Source: Nonlabens dokdonensis DSW-6
Lineage (GTDB): Bacteria; Bacteroidota; Bacteroidia; Flavobacteriales; Flavobacteriaceae
Length of the DNA stretch: 64,000 nt
Direction of reading: 5' to 3'
Assembly (NCBI RefSeq): GCF_000332115.1
Contig: NC_020156.1
Location: forward strand, 1,978,501 to 2,042,500
Positions within the stretch are counted from its first letter, which is position 1; every line of letters begins with the position of its first letter. The translations under genes and the position numbers were made by a program. The notes under the pieces were generated by a model, which was not told where the DNA came from, did no database searches, and saw nothing but the letters and a program-made list of their open reading frames with translations. Of the stretch, positions 56,269-64,000 are shown piece by piece.

Positions 56269-57561
56269 ATGAAAGTGAAGTTAGTAGAAAAGAACAAGAT
56301 GAGTAAAGGTCGCAAGGTCAGTATTATACTGGTTTTAGGAACTTTAATCGCTGTAGGTCCTTTTTCTATAGATGCTTACCTGCCAGCGTTCAAACAAATT
56401 GCTGGAGATTTTAAAGTAGACACCAGTGCGATAGGTTTAACGCTTACCACTTATTTTATAGGTATAGGTTTGGGACAACTGGCTTATGGTCCTTTAATGG
56501 ATCGTTTCGGGAGGAGAAAACCGCTGATTTTTGGTCTGGTTTTATACATTTTAACCAGCATCATGAGCGCCTATGCTTGGGATGTAACATCACTTGCAAC
56601 TTTAAGGTTTTTCACTTCTTTAGGTGCCTGCGCAGGAATGGTGGCGAGTAAAGCGATAGTTAGAGATCTTTTTGATGAAGAAAAGGTAGCCGATGTACTT
56701 TCTACATTAATGCTCATCATGGGAATTGCCCCTATAATTGCACCTAGTATAGGAGGATTTATCATCCAGCACTATCATTGGGAAATGATTTTCTTCGGTT
56801 TAGCAGGTTTTGCAACGTTGATGTTATTCAATGTAGTTTTTATTTTACCAGAAAGTTCTAAACCTAATCGAGCGACGAGTTTGCATCCTATTCCTGTTTT
56901 AAAGGAATATCTAGGTATTTACAAGCAGCGAGATTTCTTTGTGTTTTCTACAGCAAGAGGTTTTGTGATAGGGTTGTTATTGGGTTATGTTGCGGCAGCA
57001 CCTTTTATATTTATGGATTTTTTTGATAAAAGTCAGGAGAGCTTTGCCTACATATTCGGTAGTAATGCAGCTGGTCTTATAGCAGGAAGTCAGTTCAACC
57101 GTCTCGCATTATCGCGTTTTACAACCTTTCAAATCACCTATGTAGTAAGTTTATTACTCGTTTTGATTACAGGTTTTGGATTTGTTTATGTCTCTTATTT
57201 TACTCCTACTTTTTGGGTGGTTTACCCTACGTTATTTCTTATGATGACTTGCATAGGTTTCCAAAATCCTAATGTAACCGCACTAGCTTTGAATCCGTTT
57301 ACAAAACGTGCTGGTAGCGCAAGTGCATTTGTAGGAGCTGTAAGTATGATTTTTGGTTCTATCGCTAGCTGGTATGTTTCTAAGTATGTAACGGTTTCTT
57401 TGTTTCCGTTATTTTTAATGTTGTCGGTCAGTGCATTTTTAGCTCACATCGCCGTAGAATACTTTAGAATCAATTATGCTCAAGGTTATGCTTTTGCAAA
57501 AGCCTATTTGAAGCATCCTTATAAGTCTAAGAAAAGAGAAGAGCAGTTGTCTGATTTTTAA
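56269..57561 (+). CDS. Bcr/CflA-family drug/metabolite MFS exporter
   Basis: A 430-residue, 12-helix major facilitator of the DHA1 group. G-P-F-S-I-D-A-Y-L-P-A-F in helix 1, G-Q-L-A-Y-G-P-L-M-D-R-F-G-R-R-K-P (loop 2-3 motif A) and R-F-F-T-S-L-G-A-C-A-G-M identify Bcr/CflA proteins, which export bicyclomycin, chloramphenicol or cysteine-type metabolites in other species; substrate here unknown. The first ATG (56269) is almost on top of the promoter, so the real start may be ATG 56299 (M-S-K-G-R-K-V), 10 codons later. C-terminal residues Y-A-F-A-K-A-Y are encoded by GCTTTTGCAAAAGC, a symmetric variant of the repeated palindrome. Confidence 0.88.
   Translation: MKVKLVEKNKMSKGRKVSIILVLGTLIAVGPFSIDAYLPAFKQIAGDFKVDTSAIGLTLTTYFIGIGLGQLAYGPLMDRFGRRKPLIFGLVLYILTSIMSAYAWDVTSLATLRFFTSLGACAGMVASKAIVRDLFDEEKVADVLSTLMLIMGIAPIIAPSIGGFIIQHYHWEMIFFGLAGFATLMLFNVVFILPESSKPNRATSLHPIPVLKEYLGIYKQRDFFVFSTARGFVIGLLLGYVAAAPFIFMDFFDKSQESFAYIFGSNAAGLIAGSQFNRLALSRFTTFQITYVVSLLLVLITGFGFVYVSYFTPTFWVVYPTLFLMMTCIGFQNPNVTALALNPFTKRAGSASAFVGAVSMIFGSIASWYVSKYVTVSLFPLFLMLSVSAFLAHIAVEYFRINYAQGYAFAKAYLKHPYKSKKREEQLSDF
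57490..57503. repeat. Variant of the iterated palindrome
   Basis: GCTTTTGCAAAAGC, a perfect palindrome differing from the common core by two symmetric changes at the centre (TCGCGA to TTGCAA). It still reads A-F-A-K-A. It may be coincidental. Confidence 0.4.
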
Positions 57562-57587
57562 AAGTGTCTTTCTAATGTTGTGGTTTC

Positions 57588-57603
57588 CGCTTTCGCGAAA
57601 GCG
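57588..57603. repeat. Iterated palindrome copy 16
   Basis: CGCTTTCGCGAAAGCG, preceded by TTC, 27 bp beyond the Bcr/CflA stop codon. Confidence 0.9.
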
Positions 57604-57700
57604 AGATCACTTACAAACGTATAGATATCACCAGATGTAATATTTATAGGATCATCTCGAGAACAGTAAAAGTATTGGATGATTAATAATACCAAATAAG

Positions 57701-57735
57701 AAAACGCCCCATGACCTTTAAACATAGAGCGCTTT
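57701..57735 (-). terminator. Possible terminator of the two-repeat lipoprotein gene
   Basis: Imperfect hairpin, AAAACGCCCCATG paired with CATAGAGCGCTTT around a loop. On the minus strand it is followed by GTTTTCTTATTT. Confidence 0.4.
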
Positions 57736-57757
57736 CCAACTAACCAACCAAAATATC

Positions 57758-58651
57758 TTATCTACTTACGGTTCCTGTAGGAAATGATGCAGCAACATTA
57801 TTATTGAAGGATTGTGAATTTGGAGCAGTGTCAGGTCCTGCGATAGACGCTAAAGGTTTTAATGTAAAAGGAGCTGGAGAGTTATCTGGAACTGGTTCTA
57901 CAGTGATAACCACATTTCGACCTACTACACTGAACGGTAATGATTCTCCTGTTGGCAGATTGTTAAAAAAGTCTTCTCCAGGTACTGGTGGTCCAGCATT
58001 GTTTTGTGTTCCTGAAAAACCATTTCCAGAGTCACGAGAAGAAAAATCATTAAATGTTCCAGTTGAAAGTGGTCCTGCGTCTCCTATAACCCAACCTTCA
58101 TAGATCCACCCTGCAGGTAATGTAGGTAAATTAAAATCGGCAGTAGGTGGCATTCCTGGAAGACCAAACCATACACCATTTGTGTCATTCCTATTATTCA
58201 TTCCTGTTTCATCAGTAGGAGTTCTTAAAAAGTAACTACCACTAGCTGTCGTAAAGTCACCTGGTGCAGGCCCAAAATCAGTAGTCAAAGTTGCTGTGTC
58301 ATTTGAAAATTCTCCTGCGATATACTTGGAGTCTGCTGGCGCAGGATCTGGATCTGGACTAGGTTCAATAGTAAGGATAAATGCTGTTCCTGCATCCAGT
58401 GTTGTTGCGTCCACTGGGAATACAGTTTGGCTTAATGTGCCGGAACTATTTACGGTAAAGACTCCCGTGGTAACAGGTGAGCCGTTAACCATTACCCAAC
58501 CTTCATAGGCATATCCATTGCCAAGATCTTCTAATCCATTAATATTGAGAGTTAAGTTTTTTGTTTGTGACGCCGTTGAAGCATCATCGTCATTAGAGCA
58601 TCCAACAAGAGTAAGTATTGCTAAGGTTGCGATTGATAAGTAAGTTTTCAT
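57758..58651 (-). CDS. Lipoprotein with two RskA-like repeats
   Basis: A 297-residue lipoprotein (lipobox T-L-V-G-C, Cys18, then an acidic S-N-D-D-D run). I start it at ATG 58649-58651, directly before the signal peptide; an upstream in-frame ATG at 58678 would add nine unlikely residues. The mature part has two related halves (about 40-150 and 175-290), each with Y-E-G-W-V, a P-V-T-T-G-x-F or P-L-S-T-G-x-F turn, and L-T-I-E-P / V-T-V-E-P followed by a Pro-Ala-Pro stretch. That pattern resembles the C-terminal domain of anti-sigma-K factor RskA, without its anti-sigma part. Function unknown; probably a surface or periplasmic protein. Confidence 0.65.
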   Translation of the reverse strand: MKTYLSIATLAILTLVGCSNDDDASTASQTKNLTLNINGLEDLGNGYAYEGWVMVNGSPVTTGVFTVNSSGTLSQTVFPVDATTLDAGTAFILTIEPSPDPDPAPADSKYIAGEFSNDTATLTTDFGPAPGDFTTASGSYFLRTPTDETGMNNRNDTNGVWFGLPGMPPTADFNLPTLPAGWIYEGWVIGDAGPLSTGTFNDFSSRDSGNGFSGTQNNAGPPVPGEDFFNNLPTGESLPFSVVGRNVVITVEPVPDNSPAPFTLKPLASIAGPDTAPNSQSFNNNVAASFPTGTVSR

Positions 58652-58774
58652 GATTATTGTTTTAATTTTACAATACAAACTAACCTTTATGTTATCTCAG
58701 CCCTGTAACGAATCGATCAAGTTTTTGAATCAAATCGTGACGCTTTTGTGATATGCTTTAATTTGATTTGGTTT

Positions 58775-59470
58775 ATGGAAAATAGAATACTTATAGTAGA
58801 GGATGATTTAGAAATTGTTGATTTACTCACTATTCACATGAGAGATTTGAATGCAATAGTTGATAGTGTTAATGACGGTCGTTCAGGTCTAGAAAAAGCG
58901 CTAGAAACCGATTACGATTTGATTTTATTAGATCTGTCTATACCTATTATTAATGGGGTAGAGGTTTGTAAAGAGTTGAGAAAAACTAAAGATACTCCGA
59001 TAATCATGGTTACTGCAAAAAGTGAAGAGATAGATAAAGTTCTAGGTCTGGAAATAGGAGCTGATGATTATATAACTAAACCATTTTCGATTAGAGAATT
59101 AAAGGCGAGAGCAAAAGCAGTTATGCGACGCAGTGAAAAGGCTGCTGCTAATGCTAATAATCAATCAGAAATGGATTTTGGCGATTTGAAAATAAACGTA
59201 GAAATGCGCCGAGTTACTTTAAATGACCGTAAGGTAGAACTATCGCCTAAAGAGTTTGATCTTTTGGTGTTACTGGCAAGTCATCCAGGAAGAAGTTACA
59301 GTAGATCAGAATTGTTAGATGTCATTTGGGGTTATAACTTCTCTGGTTATGAACATACTGTCAATTCTCATGTAAATAGATTGCGGGCAAAGATAGAGCC
59401 CGATATGTCACAACCCATTTATATTCTTACTACTTGGGGAATAGGTTATAGGTTTAACGAGGAGATTTAG
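58775..59470 (+). CDS. OmpR-family response regulator
   Basis: A 231-residue regulator. Receiver domain with acidic D10-D11, phospho-acceptor Asp53 (L-I-L-L-D-L-S-I-P), Thr in V-T-A-K-S-E and Lys in Y-I-T-K-P-F-S. C-terminal winged-helix DNA-binding domain with L-S-P-K-E-F-D-L-L-V-L-L and the V-N-S-H-V-N-R-L-R-A-K-I recognition region. The ATG at 58775 (M-E-N-R-I-L-I-V) is used; an ATG 27 bp upstream would add nine residues before the first beta strand. The kinase gene follows 1 bp after the stop, so this is its partner. Confidence 0.94.
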   Translation: MENRILIVEDDLEIVDLLTIHMRDLNAIVDSVNDGRSGLEKALETDYDLILLDLSIPIINGVEVCKELRKTKDTPIIMVTAKSEEIDKVLGLEIGADDYITKPFSIRELKARAKAVMRRSEKAAANANNQSEMDFGDLKINVEMRRVTLNDRKVELSPKEFDLLVLLASHPGRSYSRSELLDVIWGYNFSGYEHTVNSHVNRLRAKIEPDMSQPIYILTTWGIGYRFNEEI

Positions 59471-59471
59471 T

Positions 59472-60968
59472 ATGAAAAAGCAATCGACTTTAACACCTAA
59501 ATTAGTCTTTAGGCTATGGTTTGCGCTGAGTCTTCTTATCATAGGAATGGCAGTTTGCTTTATTTTAATAACGAACTATTATTCTAATCAGCATCATCTT
59601 GCAACACAACAAGAGATTAATGCTCCACTCGCACAACATCTAATTGATGAAAAGTTTACTGAGGACACACCTCCTTTTTTAGAGGATGGAACTGTTAACA
59701 AAGAGGTATTTGGAGATTTAATGCATGATATGATGGCGGTAAATCGGAGTATTGAAGTGTATATGCTTGGGAAAGATGGAGAAGTTCTGTATTCGGTAGT
59801 ATTAGAACATGACCCTAGTGAGCCTTCAAAATATGTGGATGTTGAACCGATCAAAGATTTATTAGCTAGCGGAGGAAAAGGTTTTTGTTTGGGAGATGAT
59901 CCTAGAGATCCAGTAGAAAGAAAAATATTTTCGGTGGCACCCTTTCAGAATGATATTAAAGATGGGTACATATATATCATCTTATCGGGAGAAGCCTATC
60001 AAACAGCTAGTGCAAATATATTTAGTAGGTATATAAAGAGTTTTGGGTTAGGCGCCATAGGTCTTACTACTTTTTTTACCATGTTAATCGGATTAGGAGC
60101 TATTTGGTTTTTAACTAAAAACTTAAGAAAGATAACCTTAGTAGCTAGAAGGTTCAAAGAAGGAGATCTTAATGCTCGAATTGAAAACCCTGAGGATACT
60201 GATATAGCTGTTTTTGCTCATACCTTTAATGACATGGCAGATACCATTAACCAAAATCTAGAGGAGATAAAGAAAGTAGATGAGTTACGTAGACAGCTTA
60301 TTGCAAACGTATCTCATGACTTAAGAACACCATTAGCAATATTAAAGGGCTATGCAGAGACATTACAAGATAAAAGTGATAGTCTCAGTAAAGAAGAGTC
60401 TCAGAAGTATCTTGGTGTGATTAGTTCAAATAGCGATAAGTTGACTAATCTAGTAGAACAGCTTTTTGAATACAGTAAACTAGAAGCAAAACAAATAGAG
60501 CCACTAAAGGAACCTTTCTCTATTACGGATTTATGTTTAGATTTAGTTTCTAAGTATCAAATCCTAGCAGAAGATAAGAACATTACTTTATCATTAAATG
60601 TATTTCAAAACAAAAACATAATCGTGTTCGCTGATATAAGTTTGATCGAAAGAGCGCTACAAAACTTGCTTGACAACGCTTTAAAGTTTACACCTGAAAA
60701 TGGTAGGATTACTCTCAAACTTAATGAACACAATAATAATTGTAACATAAGTATTAATGATTCTGGAGTAGGGATTTCTGAGGTGGATCAACATACTATA
60801 TTTGATAGGTTCAAACAATCTCACGAAAACTTTGATAGAAAAGGAGCTGGATTAGGGCTGGCAATAGTTAAAAAGATCATTGAATTGCATGATTCAACAA
60901 TTCATGTGTTAAGTGAAAAAGGAAAGGGAAGTTCTTTTACATTTCAGTTACCTCAACTAATTGAATAA
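59472..60968 (+). CDS. Membrane sensor histidine kinase (HAMP-HisKA-HATPase)
   Basis: A 498-residue kinase with two membrane helices (about 13-36 and 190-215) flanking a periplasmic sensor region of roughly 150 residues, then HAMP, HisKA with phospho-acceptor His282 in A-N-V-S-H-D-L-R-T-P-L-A, and HATPase_c with N box L-L-D-N-A-L-K-F-T, G1 D-S-G-V-G-I, F box F-D-R-F-K-Q and G2 G-A-G-L-G-L-A-I. Pairs with the adjacent OmpR regulator. The sensed signal is unknown. Last protein gene before the rRNA operon. Confidence 0.94.
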   Translation: MKKQSTLTPKLVFRLWFALSLLIIGMAVCFILITNYYSNQHHLATQQEINAPLAQHLIDEKFTEDTPPFLEDGTVNKEVFGDLMHDMMAVNRSIEVYMLGKDGEVLYSVVLEHDPSEPSKYVDVEPIKDLLASGGKGFCLGDDPRDPVERKIFSVAPFQNDIKDGYIYIILSGEAYQTASANIFSRYIKSFGLGAIGLTTFFTMLIGLGAIWFLTKNLRKITLVARRFKEGDLNARIENPEDTDIAVFAHTFNDMADTINQNLEEIKKVDELRRQLIANVSHDLRTPLAILKGYAETLQDKSDSLSKEESQKYLGVISSNSDKLTNLVEQLFEYSKLEAKQIEPLKEPFSITDLCLDLVSKYQILAEDKNITLSLNVFQNKNIIVFADISLIERALQNLLDNALKFTPENGRITLKLNEHNNNCNISINDSGVGISEVDQHTIFDRFKQSHENFDRKGAGLGLAIVKKIIELHDSTIHVLSEKGKGSSFTFQLPQLIE

Positions 60969-61172
60969 TTAAGATTCAATAATGTTTATTCGTTATCGTG
61001 AATTGGTTGAATAGTTAGTAATATTCATTTGGACTTGTTTTGTTGTTAGGTTAAGAATAATTTCGAAAAAAGTTTTAAAATTATATTACTGATTATAAAT
61101 GTGTTAGATATTATTTTGGATTTATTTCATTTTTTTTCATGAAATTATTTGGTTGGTAAGAGAAAGTGTCTG

Positions 61173-61180
61173 TATATTTG
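61173..61180 (+). promoter_or_regulatory. Probable rRNA operon -7 promoter element
   Basis: TATATTTG with TTTG at 61148-61151 (21-bp gap) or TTG at 61153-61155 (17-bp gap) as the -33 element. It lies about 260 bp before 16S. Confidence 0.65.
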
Positions 61181-61414
61181 CATCCGCTTAGGAAAACAAG
61201 TAGTGTTTAAATAAGCAAATGTTCTTCAAACAAGGCTAGAAAATCAACAAATAAATCGTGAAGATTCGGTGTTAGATTTTAGTTTTAAAACTTTGAAGAT
61301 GTTCATTGAGATATTGATTGACAAGAATTACAATATGAAAAGTAACATATTGTGATAACCAAAATAAAATAAGCACAAAGCTAATTAAGTCGATTTATTT
61401 AGTATCATATTAAA

Positions 61415-61426
61415 TGATCTTTAAAA
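61415..61426 (+). promoter_or_regulatory. boxA-like antitermination element
   Basis: TGATCTTTAAAA is close to the rrn boxA consensus TGCTCTTTAACA and stands just before the 16S 5' end, as expected for rRNA antitermination. Confidence 0.5.
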
Positions 61427-61433
61427 AGATTCG

Positions 61434-62959
<1,526 letters not shown>

Positions 62960-63068
62960 CTGGAGCTTCTGAAATAATGAAGTTACAATCAGATATTATC
63001 TAAGTTGCTTAATTAGCGTGTTTATTTATATAAAGTCAATCATTTTGCCTTAAGGCATTTAATTTCAT

Positions 63069-63142
63069 AGTCTCATAGCTCAGCTGGTTAGAGCGCTACA
63101 CTGATAATGTAGAGGTCGGCAGTTCGAGTCTGCCTGAGACTA
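63069..63142 (+). tRNA. tRNA-Ile (GAT anticodon)
   Basis: 74 nt in the 16S-23S spacer. Acceptor arms AGTCTCA and TGAGACT pair; D arm TAGCTCAGCTGGTTAGAGC, anticodon loop CTGATAA with GAT, T arm with GTTCGAGTC. CCA is not encoded. Confidence 0.95.
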
Positions 63143-63249
63143 CTTTAAAATGGTTAATTCCATTCGTTCATTAAAATAAGGAAATTTAGACGTTGAGAAA
63201 TTGTATTCCATATTCATGATTTTGAATTTATCTTCTAAATTTCGAATAA

Positions 63250-63323
63250 GGGGAATTAGCTCAGCTGGCTAGAGCGCCTGCCTTGCACGCAGGAGGTCAT
63301 CGGTTCGACTCCGATATTCTCCA
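63250..63323 (+). tRNA. tRNA-Ala (TGC anticodon)
   Basis: 74 nt. Acceptor arms GGGGAAT and ATTCTCC (one G-U pair), anticodon TGC in CTTGCAC, T loop GTTCGACTC. The Ile-Ala pair in the spacer is the common bacterial arrangement. Confidence 0.95.
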
Positions 63324-63453
63324 CATGTGATTATTCACAACCGTTCATTGACATATTGAAAAGATTAAACGAGTAACGTAGATTAATTTCTACTTATAAT
63401 AGTAAAATAATTAAGTTGTTTATCTTGTATCGTTGCAAGATAAACTAGAATAT

Positions 63454-64000
<547 letters not shown>

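Larger units (their letters stand above)
60969..61433. other. rRNA operon promoter and leader region
   Basis: 465 bp without a protein gene. It contains the probable rrn promoter (61173-61180), the leader motif GTTCATTGAGATATTGA (61301-61317) that recurs before 23S (63343-63359, one mismatch), and a boxA-like antitermination element (61415-61426). Confidence 0.7.

Overview
The window looks like chromosomal DNA of a marine-type member of the Flavobacteriaceae (Bacteroidota). The evidence is the 16S rRNA gene at the right end, promoters of the Bacteroidota -7 type (TAnnTTTG), type IX secretion (T9SS) genes and substrates, an Na+-pumping NQR complex, PorT, DUF3667 and DUF6029-like proteins, and AT-rich intergenic DNA with few Shine-Dalgarno sites. 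The genus is a guess: the palindrome described below makes me think of Nonlabens or Dokdonia relatives, from memory only.

Layout. 1-5.4 kb: start of a BamA/TamA-like lipoprotein, a SpoU-type RNA methyltransferase, ubiE-porT and the trkA-trkH potassium uptake pair. 5.5-7.1 kb: accessory patch with a frameshifted lipoprotein gene, a perfect 36-bp palindrome, a duplicated 3' end of the neighbouring aminotransferase gene and a small membrane protein. 7.1-17.3 kb: aminotransferase, rsmG, DUF6029-like outer-membrane protein with a TlpA-like thioredoxin, Omp28-like lipoprotein, pruA, apaG, DUF3667 protein and the T9SS plug protein. 17.4-23.6 kb: complete nqrABCDEF operon. 23.7-47.8 kb: a surface-adhesin locus, with a propeller-type sensor kinase and LuxR-type response regulator, a 2492-residue T9SS adhesin, an AraC regulator and a 3895-residue T9SS adhesin carrying LamG and C-type lectin domains. 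47.9-56.2 kb, all minus strand: FucP-like sugar transporter, glycosylasparaginase, RidA protein, a REP-associated transposase bracketed by REP hairpins, kmo, two accessory genes and kynU (kynurenine pathway), then a lipoprotein. 56.3-61 kb: Bcr/CflA exporter, a two-repeat lipoprotein and an OmpR/HisKA two-component pair. 61.2-64 kb: rRNA operon (16S, tRNA-Ile, tRNA-Ala, start of 23S).

Two things stand out. First, the palindrome GCTTTCGCGAAAGC occurs 16 times, exactly conserved over 14 bp, both between genes and inside coding regions, where it usually reads A-F-A-K-A. It behaves like a highly iterated palindrome comparable in kind to cyanobacterial HIP1. In one gene it supplies the signal-peptidase site, and in the giant adhesins it sits at the same place in successive repeats. 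Second, the giant adhesins have an unusual nested design: LamG domains are inserted inside a recurring cysteine-containing Ig-like module, and a pair of C-type lectin domains is inserted inside an HYR-like domain. Both giant genes end in almost identical 3' UTR, terminator and palindrome.

How genes work together: PorT and the plug protein belong to the T9SS that would export the two adhesins. The kinase/regulator pair and the AraC protein are placed to control them. kmo, kynU and the RidA-family protein suggest tryptophan catabolism through kynurenine. The glycosylasparaginase and sugar transporter suggest use of glycopeptides.
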